Positions 1 through 13,271 of a DNA stretch of 64,000 nt are shown here, in pieces; within the stretch, counting starts at the first letter, position 1; the number at the start of each line of letters is the position of its first letter. The stretch spans positions 30,224,084 to 30,288,083 of the forward strand of contig NW_022098023.1 of assembly GCF_002288925.2 (NCBI RefSeq), given 5' to 3'. The stretch is from Delphinapterus leucas. Taxonomy: Eukaryota; Chordata; Mammalia; Artiodactyla; Monodontidae. Below the pieces are notes generated by a model. That model did no database searches, was not told the DNA's origin, and saw only the letters and a program-made list of their open reading frames with translations. Made by a program: the position numbers and the translations under genes.

Positions 1-273
1 CGTGGGCTTTCTCTAGTTGCAGCGAGCGGGGGCTACTCTTCATTGTGGTGCACGTGCTTCTTATTGTGGTGGCTTCTCTTGTTGCAGAGCAGGGGCTCTA
101 GGCATGCGGGCTTCAGTAGTTGTGGCTCGCGGGCTCTAGAGCACAGGCTCAGTAATTGTGGTGCATGGGTTTAGTTGCTCCGCGGCATGTGGGATCTTCC
201 TGGACCAGGGCTTGAACCTGTGTCCCCTGCATTGGCAGGTGGATTCTTAACCACTGTGCCACCAGGGAAGCCC
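1..273 (-). mobile_element. CHR-type SINE, long form, cut by window edge
   Basis: Minus-strand tRNA-derived SINE: the head (complement of 'ggcttccctggtggcaca') is at the right end and the 'tttctctagttgc' body at the left. The tail is outside the window. Confidence 0.93.
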
Positions 274-307
274 CTATTTTACTACTTTTCTTAAGAATTT
301 TCTGTTC

Positions 308-1240
308 ATGATTAAAAACTGGGCAGAAGACCTGAATAGACATTCTTTCAAAGAAGATATACAGATGGCCAACAGTGACATGAAAAGATGCTCAACATCA
401 CTAATCATCAGAGAAATGCAAATCAAAACCACAATAAGATATCACCTCACACCTGTCAGAATGGCTATCGTCAAAAAGACCACAACTTACAAATGCTGGC
501 AAGGATGTGGAGAAAAGGGAACCTTAGTACACTCTTGGTGAGAATGTAAACTGGTGCAGCCACTCTGGAAACATTATGGAGGTTTCTCAAAAAACTAAGC
601 ATAGAATAACCGTGTGATCTAGCAATTCCACTGTTGGGTATATATCTGAAGAAAACGAAAACACTAATTCAAAAAGATACATGCACCCCAGTGTTCATAG
701 CAGCATTGTTTACAATGGCCAAGATATGGAAGCAATCTAAGTGTCCATCAACGGATGAATGGATAAAGAAGATGTGGTATATATATGAAATGGAATATTA
801 GTCAGCCATAAAAGAGAATGAAATTCTGCCATTTGGTGCAACATGGACGGACCTAGAGGGTATTATGCTTAGTGAAATAAGTCACACAGAGAAAGACAAA
901 TACTGTATGGTATCACTTATATGTGGAATCTAAAAAGTAAAGCAAAACAATGAATATAACAAAACAGAAACAGACTCAACAGATGCAGAGAACAAACTAG
1001 TGATTACCAGTTGAGAGAGGGAAGGGGGAAGAGGCAAGCTAGGAGTAGGGGTAAAGAGGCACAAGCTACTATGTATAAAATAAATAAGTTACAAAGATGT
1101 ATTGTACAGCACAGGCAAATCTAGCCATTATTTTATAATAATTTTAAATGGAGTATAATCTATAAAAATGTTGAATCACGATGTTGTACACCTGAAACTA
1201 ATATAATAGTAAATCAACTATACTTCAATAAAAATGAATT
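308..1240 (+). mobile_element. L1 3' fragment (end of ORF2 and 3' UTR)
   Basis: The translation at 308-541 is the L1 ORF2 C-terminal region ([11 protein letters not shown], then [14 protein letters not shown]). The frame continues with breaks to about 930, followed by the 3' UTR with 'acacctgaaactaatataa' and 'caataaaaatg'. 5'-truncated copy. Confidence 0.92.
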
Positions 1241-1492
1241 ATCCATTCATATCCTTTGTACCACTTGAATCTGTATTTTTCTTGTCAATTTGTTTGAGCT
1301 CTTTAAATAGTAAACAAAATATTTAACAGTAAACACAAAAAGATGAAATATTGGGCTATATAAGTACTCGTTTATAATGATGCTCTAGTACACCTAGGAA
1401 GAGGAAAAAGTGTAGGTTCTTATGATAAAATCTAATGCAATTGAAATTTGTATCATAAGAGATATAGATATAATAGTAATCAAATCATCATG

Positions 1493-1706
1493 GGGCTTCC
1501 CTGGTGGCGCAGTGGTTGAGAGTCCGCCTGCCGATGCAGGGGACACGGGTTCGTGCCCCGGTCTGGGAAGATCCCACATGCCACAGAGCAGCTAGGCCCG
1601 TGAGCCATGGCCGCTGAGCCTGCGTGTCCGGAGCCTGTGCTCCGCAACGGGAGGGGCCACAGCAGTGAGAGGCCCGCGTACCGCAAAAAAAAAAAAAAAA
1701 AAAAAA
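1493..1706 (+). mobile_element. CHR-type SINE, short young form
   Basis: Starts 'gggcttccctggtggcgcag' (A box) with B box 'gggttcgtgccccgg' and ends in a run of about 20 A. Target duplication 'catcatg' at 1486-1492 and 1707-1713. Confidence 0.95.
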
Positions 1707-2223
1707 CATCATGTTGTAAATTTAAAACGAATACAGTGTTGTATATAAATTTTATCTCAATATAACTAGGGAAAAAACAAATAATAGTAAGTAGTAAATC
1801 ATTTTCTTTGTCTATGCATTAATTATTTTGGAGCGGCATGTGAATTTTGAAAATGTTGGAGTGTGTGTTTAACAAAATTATTTACACTTGCCTTTATTCC
1901 TTAAGGTATCTACCAGATCAAAATTAGTAAGTTTCGTGACCATATGGTAGTATGCAAAAAATACCTCCACAAAACCCTCACAATCTTTCAGAAAGTATTT
2001 TAAGCAATGTAAATAATAAAGATTATAAGACAAACATTTTGTTTAGTAATGATGAAAAACCAATTATTAGCAAATAGTTTTATTACTACCTATGAAATTA
2101 GAACTAATAATTATTTTCCTGCTGTCTCCCCACCAAAAGAACCCACACTTTTTTTTCTCTGAAAAATAGTCATGATGTGAAGCTGAGGATGTGGTGGAAG
2201 AGGAGGCGTTAAAAATGCGTTGA

Positions 2224-2335
2224 TCAGGACTTCCCTGGCGGTCCAGTGGTTAGGACTCCACGCATCCGCTGCAGGGGGCACGGGTTGATCCCTGGTTGGG
2301 GAGCTAAGATCCCACATGCCACGCGGCCAAAGGAA
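2224..2335 (+). mobile_element. Short tRNA-derived SINE (older subfamily)
   Basis: Only about 110 bp: 'cttccctggcggtccagtgg' to 'cccacatgccacgcggcc' plus an A tail. Target duplication 'aaaaatg(c/t)gttga' at 2211-2223 and 2336-2348. Confidence 0.9.
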
Positions 2336-4339
2336 AAAAAATGTGTTGACCCTGGATCTATGAACCTGGCCAGGTACAGAAGTAGGTCGTCACCAGTGGG
2401 TGAAAGGCAGTTCAGTCTTTCGGTTTGGTTTATTTTGGACCTGCATGCCTGGAGCAGTCCTTAAGAGAGGGGCCCTAGAGCATGGGGGCTGCGTGTTCCT
2501 TCCTCATGACTGCGAATGCCAGACATTCTGTGACACTGGACTGTGGACCTCATTCACCCGGGGCCCGATGGCTGTCTTGCTTCACAGCTTCCTCTGATTT
2601 TGGCTGAGACAGAAGTTCAGACGCCTTGTGTGTGTGTAACTTTACCTCTCTGTGAGTTCTGTTTCTCTCTTTTTGTGCTTAGGCGGTATGTGTTTTTAGG
2701 TATAAAATCTTCCTGTGTCTCTCTCACTTTTACATTTTTTTTTTGTAAATTTTACCCTTTATTCTGTGCTCACTTGAATTAAAATTCAAACATGAAATAA
2801 TTTATAGAAATCTTTTCATCACAGATCATAATACTGTTTGTGTGTGTGTGCGCATGCACGCGTTTACTGAGGAATGGAAGATCACATGGAAAATGGTTTT
2901 TAAAGTAAAAAAGTTTTAGGTACCAAATAAAATATGTGGAGTCAGGTAGGCAAATGACCTTTTAAATGGAGAATGTGATCAGAAAGTTCACCTTTAAATA
3001 TTTTATCATTTTCTTTGAAGTATTACCTGAGAATGGAAGCATTTATTAGAGCACAGTCATTATGTAATGGCTCTTTTCTGTATTGAAAGAATGGTGAAAT
3101 GTTCGTTTAGTCTTTTTGAATTTCTCAACCAAAGCTTAAGGGCAGAGGAAAGCGAAGCTGTACATCTGGGGAGAATGGGGGGGTGACACCTTTGCAGTCT
3201 GCTACAAGCTCTAAATTACTTTGAAGCTTCGGTATATATTAAGAATTAATGCATATTTTAGTCTATCTGTAATACATCTTGTTTTTTGATATAAAAATGT
3301 TTTAAATTGCTTACTAGTAAAATTATTTAACCCCTTCCCTCCAATCTATAAGTAAGAATGATTCTGCTAGAATGCATGCCATGTATATCCTTGACTTTGG
3401 GGTACCCTTGGCTGATTGTTACACATCCTACAGAATACACATAGCTTTGTTTAAATAGCTTTATAAGAGATGGGAGAACAGCTAAAGATCTACATGTTTC
3501 AGGAGGTGCTAATCACATTTTTATGTGAAGTGTCCATTTGAGCAAAGGTCCACCGGTTTTCAGGATTTGAGTAATGCCTCATTGCTTAATGTTCCCTTTT
3601 CAATTAACTCATTCATTAATTTGGCAGACTAGTCTCCAGGACTGAAAAAGTGTCCGTCTTCATCGACCTTACAATGTAGTTTTTCTTTTGATTTACAGTT
3701 TGATAGACATATTCTAAAAGTAGTTGGAATTTGTTGCCTTTATTTTCCAGGAGTTAAAAAAATGTAAAAATCCAAACCAAAAACATCTTTCTTAATCTGG
3801 CAAATAAATGTGCTTCATCCTTTGGGTGAGAAATTGTAGATTAATCTGCAAATACTGTTACTTATTGACTTTCTCATTGCCAGAGTATTGTATTTTTAAA
3901 CTTTATACATACATAACTCTTGATAGAAAAGAATTGATTATGTCTCTGAAGTTAAAATATTGTTCTTTCTGATTATAGTTTACTTTCAGCTATGGAAAAA
4001 CTGCCCAATGCCAAGATCATTTAGTACGATGTACTGACTGAAAGTAATTATAGAGGTGATTCTTGCCTGTGAAGTACATGACTCATAAATAGTCATGTAT
4101 GCAAATTCCAACAGGTACCCTCCACCACTCCACTTGTCCCATCATCAGGGGAGCCACCATGAGAAGGAAGCTTGGGGTTTGTGAAGATAACATGACTCGA
4201 GAGAAAGTAAAGGGGGGGATTAAGAACAGATAAGGGGAGCTGATCCTGGAGACTAACTCCCAACCAGGCATAAGGGTAGGGCTTGGGGCCAGGGAGAAGG
4301 ATGGTATGTGTAACTCCCCCTTTGAAACACATTTTCTTT

Positions 4340-4550
4340 CTTTTCTAATTCCTAAAAAGCGTTTTGAGAATTACAGCATATTAGAGATGGCTAAGAGAGG
4401 GCGAGATCATCTAGTTCGTTTAACAGTAATGTGTATGTAAAGGAAACTAAAGTCTGTTTCAAGTGGTTGCCCAGGTTCACATGGTTAATTAGTGGTGGCA
4501 TATATCTCTAGATTCCAGAATCTATGCTTGGATTTTTCGTACTTGATTTA
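4340..4550 (-). repeat. MIR-like remnant
   Basis: The pattern 'aaggaaactaaagtc ... ggttgcccaggttcacatgg ... agtggtggca' matches the reverse complement of the MIR core (antisense of the Pol III-derived consensus). Heavily diverged; bounds approximate. Confidence 0.45.
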
Positions 4551-4959
4551 TTTATTTTCTGGAGTGCTCATCGCCTGTGGGAGATGATGGGACATGGAGC
4601 TGAAGAAGTGGCCTGAAGCCAACTCGTGGAAGGCTTTGTTGGTATGCCACGCTGCAGGATTTCCTGTGTGTGCTGGAGAGCTAGTGATGATCTTAAGCAT
4701 GGCCGTAACATTAGATTTGCGTCAAGAAGGGAAACTTTGACTGTAATTTGGAGAATGATTGATGTTCGGGGTGGTGGTGAGTGGTGAAGGGATATTAGGA
4801 AGTTGCTGGAGTAGTTCATTCAAAAAGTGCTGAGACTGAATAAAAACAGTGGGAGTGAAGAGAAGGGTGGACTTGTTAGAGCAATATTTGGGAGGTAGAG
4901 AGAGAGAGAAATTAATGGTGTTTTGTATGTATTGGTGGTAGGTGGCGGTGAAGGGAGAG

Positions 4960-5480
4960 GGAGAAATTAGGTGTTTTGACTTTCTCGGGTGCATAACAAA
5001 TCACCTTACAAATTAATTGCTTAAACTGATAGCTATTGTTTAGTTGCTCACTATTCTGCAATTTGGGCAGGGCTTCGTAAAGATAGCTCTCTACTCTATG
5101 TGGCATCTGACAGAGCTGCAGTTTTCAGCATGGCTTCTTCCCTGTCTGGTGCCTCAGCTGAGATTGCTGTCATCTAGGGGCTGGCCAGGAATCTCGCTGT
5201 GGTATGTCCACATGGCCAGTTTTAGCTTCATCATAGCATTCAGTCTCATAATAGTCTGACTTCTTATATGGAGACTGTTTTTTCATCAGAGTACAAAAAT
5301 AGAAGCTGAAGGCCTTCTTAATGCGTGGGTGCAGAAATCCCAGAACATTATTTCTACTGCATTCTGTTGGTCAGAGCAGTCACAAGTCCAGGCAGGGTTT
5401 AAGACGTGGGAAATAGCCCCCATCAAATAATTTATAAACATATATTTAATCCACCACAATCTGCCCTGTGGCCACATATT
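4960..5480 (+). repeat. Ancient dispersed repeat, copy 1 (family not assigned)
   Basis: Shares the ordered words 'gtgcataacaaatcacc', 'gtctgacttcttatatgg' and 'gcattctgttggtca' with 6815-7330, in the same orientation. It is a mammalian interspersed repeat, possibly LTR-related, but I cannot name it securely. Confidence 0.5.
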
Positions 5481-6814
5481 ATTTATGTTCTTTCACAGGA
5501 AAAATACACTTACCCATTTCCAAGATGCCCTGCAGTCTCATTCCATCAGAGCATCAGACTCAGACTCAAATACTGGAATCTCATTCGTTAAATCATGTCT
5601 AGGTGCAGATGAAGTGTATTGGGTGTGATTTCTCAGATGCAGAGAGCTGTGAACTAAAAGGACAAGTTATCTGGTCTCCTCCTCCAACATAAAATGGGAA
5701 AACAGGGACAAGATAAGTACAGTAGGCACTCTGTTCAAAATAGATGTGTGGGAGTGGGTTATGGAACTATGCAACAGGTACTGGTCCATGGCAATTCTGA
5801 AATCCAGCCAATTTCCCCTGTTCTAGGGGCAGGGAATACCTTGATTAGGGCCCATTTCTCACTGGGAATGGCTTTCTGTAGTTCCCAGTAGACTCCATCC
5901 ACTGTGCCATCCCTTCTCTCCAATGAGAAAGGACTGTGTTTGCACCAGAATAGCTTTTTCAGTCTGCTTCCTACCCATAGAAGTTTGGGGGCCCAAAGGC
6001 CTCTTTTAATTTTGGAATGTCACATTTCATTTTAGAGCAACCTGGTATGGCTCCCCAAATTTTAAGGACTTCCTCTGTATCAAATTACAGTCTAGTCTGT
6101 TGGACAAAAGTCACACCCAGAAATATTTGTGAGCTGGGTTGGCCCTTCTCTACTTTAGGTGGGGTGTCAGGTTGCTGTGGGACAGCACTTTAAGAGTCTT
6201 AGATGCCCCTTTGTTTAGCTAAGGGAGCCTAGGAGCCAGGGCCTCAGATGTTCGAGGTTTTAAAAAAGAGTCTTACTTTCTTGATATTTATCCTGCTGCC
6301 GTTTTTACTGGCGGAGCCTTACTTTGATCTTTGCCCAGAGACTGTGAAGCTAATTTTTACTCTGAGAATCTTTTGCTGAGAAAGACTGCAGATGAGAAGC
6401 AGTTTTACAGTTGGACCCGTGAAGTCCTGGATCCTTTGTATTTCCTCTAATTTTTGCTTTGAAAACTGAACAGTTTCTTCTTAGCTTATCTTGCTTCTCT
6501 CATACTTTATCACTGGAGGCTAAAAAAAGGCAGTTGCACATTTAATTTTTTGCCTAGAATCTCCTTAACCCGATTCACAAGCTCATTAGATATTTTATAT
6601 TGTGCACATAACTGCGAATGACAGTTTTACTCCTTGTTTGGCCAGTACACGACTCATGTCCCCTTTTCTCTGGCCTTCAGTAGCAGTTTCCCCAGTGCCC
6701 TTCTGGCTCCCAGTAACTGTCTCCTTCGAGGTGTCTACGCAGTGCTCATTCCCAAAGCCAATGCCTCATATTTTAGGTTTTTGTTGTGGCACCACCTCAT
6801 TTTTAGATATTGAT

Positions 6815-7330
6815 TTTTGTATTGCTTATTGTGTAACAAACCACCCCCAGACTTAGTGGCTTCAAATGGCAACAACATTTATTTACTTACCACCCTGCAG
6901 TTTGGTTCTCCATGGTGAGAACAGTTTATTTCTACTCTACCTGGTATCTTTTGGGACTGGAATTCCTATGGTGGCTTCTTCACTCTCCTGTCTGGAGCCT
7001 CAGCTGAATGGTTGAAATATCTGGAGCCTGGCTCAGCATCTCGTTTCCTCCATATGACCTTTTTACATGGATGGCTTGGGCTTCCTCACAGCATGGTGGT
7101 CTTAGGGCAGTCTGACTTCTTATATAGCTGCTGGCTTTTTTTTCAGAGTGAGAAAGCAGAGGCAGCCAGGTCTTCTTAGTACTAGAGCTTGAATATCCCA
7201 GAATGTTGCTTCAGTTGCATTCAGTTTGTTAAAGGGCAAGCCCTGATTCAAGGGGAGGCAGATAGCTCTTTCGTTTCAGTGGGAGAACTACAAAGAATTT
7301 GAAGCTATCTCAAATCCATTACACTAGGGG
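6815..7330 (+). repeat. Ancient dispersed repeat, copy 2 (family not assigned)
   Basis: Contains 'gtgtaacaaaccaccccc', 'cttagtggcttcaaatggca', 'gtctgacttcttatatag' and 'gcattcagtttgttaaagg', parallel to the copy at 4960-5480. Diverged and of unknown family. Confidence 0.5.
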
Positions 7331-7609
7331 ATAATTCCTAGGTTTTTCTGGTTTAGGTAACTTTGGTAGATTATGATATTCTTCACTTGGACTAAGTTTT
7401 CTGGAAAAGGTCATGGTTTACTTATGGATACATTCCAAAGTAAACAAAACAAAAGAAAAAGAAGAAACAAAGAGAAAGAAATGGTCCTGTCAAAGATGTA
7501 GACTGACTTACTCCACCTCTTTTTGCTCTCTCCTCACAATGTAGTTCTGTTTTCAGGTCTTCTACCCATGATTTCCATTTCCTCTTCCATCAGCTATAAA
7601 CAGCATTTC

Positions 7610-8050
7610 TTTTTTACAATTAAATTTTTTAAATATAATTTTTAAAGGTTACTTTTCATTTAATTTTCGTTGAATTTACAGTTATTACAAAACATTGGCT
7701 ATATTTCCCGTGTTATATAATACATCCTTGAGCCCAATAGTTTGTACTTCTCACTCCCCACCCCTATATTACTGCCCCCCTCCACTGGTAACCACTAGTT
7801 TGTTTTCTGTATCTGTGAGTCTGCTTCTTTTTTGTTATATTCACTAGTTTCCTGTATTTTTTAGATTCCACGTATAGATGATATAATACAGTATTTGTCT
7901 GTCTCTGTATGACTTATTTCACTTAGCATAAAGCCCTCCAAGTCCATCCATGTTGCTGCGAATGGCAAAATGTACTTCCTTTTTATGACTGAGTAGTATT
8001 CCATTGTGTGTGTGTGTGTGTGTGTGTGTATCTATATGTGTGTATATCTA

Positions 8051-8081
<31 letters not shown>

Positions 8082-8205
8082 CACATCTTCTTTTTCCATT
8101 CATCTGTTGATGGACTCTTAGATTGCTTCCATATCTTGGCAATTGTAAATAAGGCTGCTATGAACATTGGGGTGCATGTATCTTTTCAAATTAGTGCTTT
8201 TTAGA
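7610..8205 (-). mobile_element. L1 3' fragment with embedded microsatellites
   Basis: Reverse-complement L1 3' UTR and ORF2 end ('ttccattgtgtgtg', 'catctgttgatggactctta', 'gctgctatgaacattggggtg'). A microsatellite has grown inside the ORF2 part at 8004-8082. Confidence 0.88.
8004..8082. repeat. Compound microsatellite (GT)n-(CT)n-(TA)n
   Basis: About 12 GT units, an interrupted middle, five CT units and nine TA units in a row, within an L1 fragment. Length is likely polymorphic. Confidence 0.95.
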
Positions 8206-10031
8206 CAGCATTTCTTAAGATTTCTATGTCAATTCTACTACCTTCATTTTTTTATCTCTTTTTTTCTACTTCCACTTTCTAGTTTCTGGTATCTACACTT
8301 TTTTATGTTGATAAAATTGATATCATTACATCATGATGTGCCCATAATTAATTTCATGCTTTGTTTTTAGACTGACTTTAAAATTTGCTCATTAGTAATA
8401 GGTCATGCTATTGTAACTCTGTAAATATTCACCAGAAAGTCAGTGTGCCATAATTATATGTCTTTTCTTTTGCAGCTTTGTTTTGTCCTGCAGTCTCTAC
8501 CAGTTTTTTCTTGCCTTTTCTGCTTTAGTTATATTCTTAAATTCTTCTAACATTTCAAGTGTATTAACCAACCTGGAGGCTCTTCCTTTCCTAGATACTC
8601 CTCACCCAGAGTCCTCTGTTATCCTGGTTCAGTGGGACTAATGGCACCCATGCCTGTGGCACAGCACTCAAGGTTGGAGTCACTATTTCCTTCATCCCAT
8701 GACTTCCTGTTTCTTATTGTACTCTTTTGTTTTGTTCAAGCATATTTTAAAATAGCTTTTCCAAAACGCTTATATGGGTCAACCTTCTGAGTCTTTTATC
8801 ATCTGAAAATGTGTCTATTTTGTGACCAGAATATTTTTTTAACACTGTAGGAAAAGAAAATACCTAAGTACTCAGAACACTCTATGCTCTAAATGCCTTA
8901 CATTTATGCTCTAAATAAATGTAAGGGATGTGATTACTTGGTTTTGTTTTTTTCCCAAAATCTATGTTATGATCGTTTGTCCATTTCATCATTGTTTAAT
9001 TTTTTCTTTTTGGTATTCATATTTCTGAATTGTAGCAATTGCAGTCAGATATTAGTTGTTGGGTTTATTTATTGATAATTAATTCTATTAGATGACAAAC
9101 TTGTGAAATTTTCCCTGAATAGAAATCAGTGTTGTGAAGCAAATAGGCCTCTTTTAGGGAAAGAAATGCAAAAATGTTTGAAGTATCCCCTTTTAGTCTT
9201 TATTTTAAGAATCGCTTCGCTTTTTCCTCTGGTGAGACAAAGGCAAATTGTTCAAAACTTGTTTCAAGACAGTTTGTCTCTGCAGATGAACTTGAACTTT
9301 ATTTTTTTAAAACAGTCAACAAGATCTGAAAAGGTTTCAGACCTCTGAGTGGTGGTAGTGCTCTTAGGTCAATTCTATTATCCCTCCTTTGAAAACAGCT
9401 GTTTAGATGGTAAAAGGTTGAGATATAAACTCCATTAACAACATTCATGCCTGCAAGAAAAATGTGCTTTATTGTTTTAGTATAATGAATGGGACCGGCC
9501 TGTGAGTCTGTACTGAAGTTTTTCTACACTGGGGGAGGTGTTAGATTTGAAGCTTGTGGTTTGTAATGAAGGAAACTGGATTAAGCATTTACCCTTACCT
9601 AGGTTATCAGCATGTGAAATACCCCAGTGGAAAACATTGCTTGAAAGCAGGAACTACATTAATAGTAGGTCATAAGACAAACAAGGTGCTCTGTCGGAAA
9701 GTCCAGAGCCAGTGGTTGCAAAAACAACTTGATCCTGTACATAAATGAGGAAGCTTAAACAGGCCAACCAATTAAAATGGAAGGAACACAAAAATTAACT
9801 GGTTCCGGAGCCATCATACATACCAAGGTGTCATTTTTTTTTTCTCTAGTGAATTGTGAACTTCCTAAACTGTTTGTAGGTTTGCTATTTCTAGTAACTA
9901 ATCAAGTAATACAAAGACTCTTTATATAAACAGCCTTTGGTAGTATACAGATATCTTATTATAATGTTGGGGGAATGCATTTCATATTATGACTTGTGAA
10001 CTTCACTACTCACTTAAAAAAGTGTGTGAAA

Positions 10032-10236
10032 GGGCTTTCCTGGTGGAGCAGTGGTTAAGAGTCCGCCTGCCGATGCGGGGGACGCGGGTTCGTGCCCCGG
10101 TCTGGGAGGATCCCACATGCGGCAGAGCGGCTGGGCCCGTGAGCCATGGCCGCTGAGCCTGCGCGTCGGAGCCTGTGCTCCTCAACGGGAGAGGCCACAA
10201 CAGTGAGAGGTCCGTGTACCGCAAAAAAAAAAAAAA
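10032..10236 (+). mobile_element. CHR-type SINE, short young form
   Basis: Head 'gggctttcctggtggagcag', B box 'gggttcgtgccccgg', ending in a run of 14 A. Flanked by 'gtgtgtgaaag' on the left and 'gtgtgtgtgtgaaag' on the right, a target duplication that has since gained GT units. Confidence 0.94.
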
Positions 10237-10640
10237 GTGTGTGTGTGAAAGAGGCCTTCTAGTGTAGAGTCAGCTTCTTACACACAATTCCTGTTTAGAT
10301 ATTCCACAGAGTTAAGAGCCACAGCGTCTATGGGGAGAAGTCACTGGGGAGAAACAGCAGAAGATGAATCCTTTGCAGGCTTAACTTTGTCCATGGCTTG
10401 GTAGACACAAACCAGTACATGTACCTGCTGGGTTCCCATCCCTTTGGATTTTAGAAAACTTATACTTTGTCCTTAAACTTCCCTCATAGGACTACTTTAA
10501 TATTTAAAGGAATGGCAATAATTTTTTCAGAAAGCATATTAAAATTTGATAAATTCATTTTTGAAAGATTTTTTTGGATGTGGACCATTTAAAAAGTCTT
10601 TATTGAATTTGTTATAATATTGCTTCTTTTTTATGTTTTG

Positions 10641-10749
10641 GTTTTTTGGCCATGAGGCATGTGGGATCTTAGCTCCCTGACCAGGGATTGAACCCACACC
10701 CCCTGCACTGGAAGGCGAAGTCTTAACCACTGGACCGCCAGGGAAGTCC
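10641..10749 (-). mobile_element. Short tRNA-derived SINE (older subfamily)
   Basis: Minus-strand copy of the same approximately 110-bp form as at 2224: 'gccatgaggcatgtgggatc' to 'ctggaccgccagggaagtcc'. No clear target duplication found. Confidence 0.88.
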
Positions 10750-11399
10750 CAATAAAGTCATTTTTTAATTCGTACACTTCTATATGCAAAATCTCTGTAT
10801 TTAGTGCCTCTCCTCTGTAAATGGTTGTTTGTGCACTTGGCAACCTCTATACTGAATGTAATCTTTTTTTTTCCTCCTGAGATAATCATCTTTTAAAATT
10901 TATTCTTTAAAATCGAGGTGACATTGGTTTATAACTGGATGCAATCTTTTTGAATGCGGTGATATTTCCACCTACTGTACGCTTTGCCAAATCTAGCAAG
11001 GGTTTTGCACATAGTAACTGCTTGATATTGTTTGTTGAATGAAATTAATTAGATATAGTCCTGTTTCTATTGTTGTTTCTCTTCAACTCAAAGTCTACAT
11101 TATGTTTGTGTAGTGAAAGCACAGTAGCGTTGCTTCCAGGGTTCAGGGTCACTGGCAAGAACATATTTGATTTGACTTATACTGGGAAATAAAACATGAA
11201 CCAAACAAAACAGCTAGCTACATTCTTTTTAATTTTTTAAAAAGATTGGTTGGCAAATCTGGCTTCTATTGTATTTGAAATATGAAATATAATTATTTGT
11301 GTTATTTAGTAATAAGGTATATATTCTAGCAAGTATTTGACATGTAGGTGGTTCTTGCTGAGCACTCTTATTTTCTGTATTTTTCTTATTTTTTTAAAG

Positions 11400-11711
11400 C
11401 ATTTCTTAATTTTTTTTTAAAGTTACTTATTTTATTTTTTATTTATTTTTGGCTGCATTGGGTCTCGTTGCTGTACGTGGGTTTTCTCTAGTTGCGGCGA
11501 GCGGGGGCTACTCTTCGTTGCGGTGCGCGGGCCTCTCATTGTGGTGGCTTCTCTTGTTGCGGAGCATGGGCTCTAGGCACGCGGGCTTCAGTACTTGTGG
11601 CACACGGGCTTACTTGCTCCGCGGCATGTAGGATCTGCCAGGACCAGGGCTCGAACCTGTGTCCTCTGCATTGGCAGGCAGATTCTTAACCACTGTGCCA
11701 CCAGGGAAGCC
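11400..11711 (-). mobile_element. CHR-type SINE, long form
   Basis: Minus-strand copy: T-rich tail at the left, 'ggctgcattgggtctcgttg' body, and a head ending 'ccaccagggaagccc'. Flanks 'tcttatttttttaaa' and 'tcttatttttttgaaa' are a probable target duplication. Confidence 0.93.
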
Positions 11712-12410
11712 CTCTTATTTTTTTGAAACTATCACATCTGAAACATCTGTCAAAATGATTTAATAAACAGCCAAAATTACCATTCCTCTTTTCTTGAATG
11801 TCAATACTTTTGATGACCTCTTGTGTTTAATAATGTTATTTATTTTCTCAAAGATCATAAGGGCCCTGGCAAGACCTAAAATCTGTGGAATCTAAACCAT
11901 GATCCTGCTAAATCTGGGCTAATAAGAAAGTAATATGGTAATATGATTTGAGCTCAAAATAAACACATCTGAGATGATAGTAAACTCGGGTTTACTTCTG
12001 TAAGTTAATTATACTTGTCCTGTTGTCCTCATAAGGTAATTTTATAAGTGAACTTAAAATTAGTTGAAAAGTACTTTGTAAGGTATTGAAATGTCTACAT
12101 TTTGTAGACTTGGCCTGTTCATAGCAAGCCACGTGGGTGGCAGTGGGTAGTATATTATCTGGTGTATCTAGTACAGCAAAGGATGTGCATCGATTCGTAC
12201 TTGTCAAATGTTTGGAACAGGGGCTGCCACACAATAAGTCCTATATACATTTTATTATATAAATATTAAAACCCACAAAAATATTAATTGCTGTAGTTAA
12301 AAGGTGGTTAAGTGTAGCATTCCAGGGACCACCTTAGTAGGAGGAAGGTCAAAAGTGAGAAGACAAAGGTTTCAGGAGTGAGCAAGAGGTGATGGCATCT
12401 GATGTCCAAG

Positions 12411-12411
<1 letters not shown>

Positions 12412-12444
<33 letters not shown>
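12412..12444. repeat. (GT)n microsatellite
   Basis: About 16 uninterrupted GT units. A complementary CA tract lies 130 bp downstream (12571-12600), so the two could pair in single strands. Confidence 0.95.
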
Positions 12445-12446
<2 letters not shown>

Positions 12447-12570
12447 GGTGGCCTTCACTAACAGTGTTCATTCACAGTATGGGAGACAAGGCAGAGTATG
12501 AAGGCACAGATGCAGATAGGTGATTAGATGTGGAAAGAGGAACTTGCAAAAGCTCTATCTATCTATCCAT

Positions 12571-12600
12571 ACACAAACACACACACACACAGTCACACAC
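12571..12600. repeat. (CA)n microsatellite, interrupted
   Basis: CA units interrupted by 'aaa' and 'gt' triplets. Confidence 0.9.
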
Positions 12601-12939
12601 AGTGATTCCGACAAACCAAGTCACAGAGAAAGATGAGATTTTGTCTGTTGACAATTGCTGACTCATATACCTTGAGGTTTGCTGTAATTTTATGGTATTT
12701 TTGTAAATCTCTTTGATGTTCACATGCAGCATCCTTAAGCTTTCATTCATTTCACTTCATTCCACCATTACATCCTTGAGGAATATCTCCATCCCTGGCA
12801 ATGCATCATATGGTTCTAGCTGCCTTAAAGATAAGATTCAAGTAAGCATCTTGCTTTCCTGTTTTAGGATGAGAAGAAAAGTCTGGAATATTTCAGTCTG
12901 TCCATTAAAAAAAAAAAATCCAAACTATTTGAACCCAGA

Positions 12940-13135
12940 ACAGATGGTGAGCAGCAATGGCTACCATTTAGTGAGCACTTATGGGCCAAACATATGTATT
13001 ATCTCATTTAATCATTTGAAGCAAGTCTCATTAAACCACTTTATATATGAAAAAAGATGACAGTTTTAGAGAAGTCAATAATATGTTTGTATGAGACCAT
13101 ACAGCCAGTAAATTGGAGAGCTGGTTTTAGAGGCT
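12940..13135 (-). repeat. MIR remnant
   Basis: Contains 'gtattatctcatttaatca', the reverse complement of the conserved MIR stretch ending in 'gaggattaaatgag', followed by decayed 'cagccagtaaattgg ... gctgg' in the expected order. Confidence 0.65.
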
Positions 13136-13271
13136 GTTTGAACAATTTTGGAAGGCATTAAATTTTGATTATAACCTGTATGTCTATAAGTTTAACAAAT
13201 AATTGAATGTAGTGGAGATAGGTTAAAGTTTTAGTACTTTATTACTGTGGGCATCGTAGAATACTCTATTA

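Noticed and set aside
12412..12600. Regularly spaced repeats as a CRISPR-like array
   Set aside because: Only dinucleotide microsatellites; no repeat-spacer structure, and the genome is mammalian.
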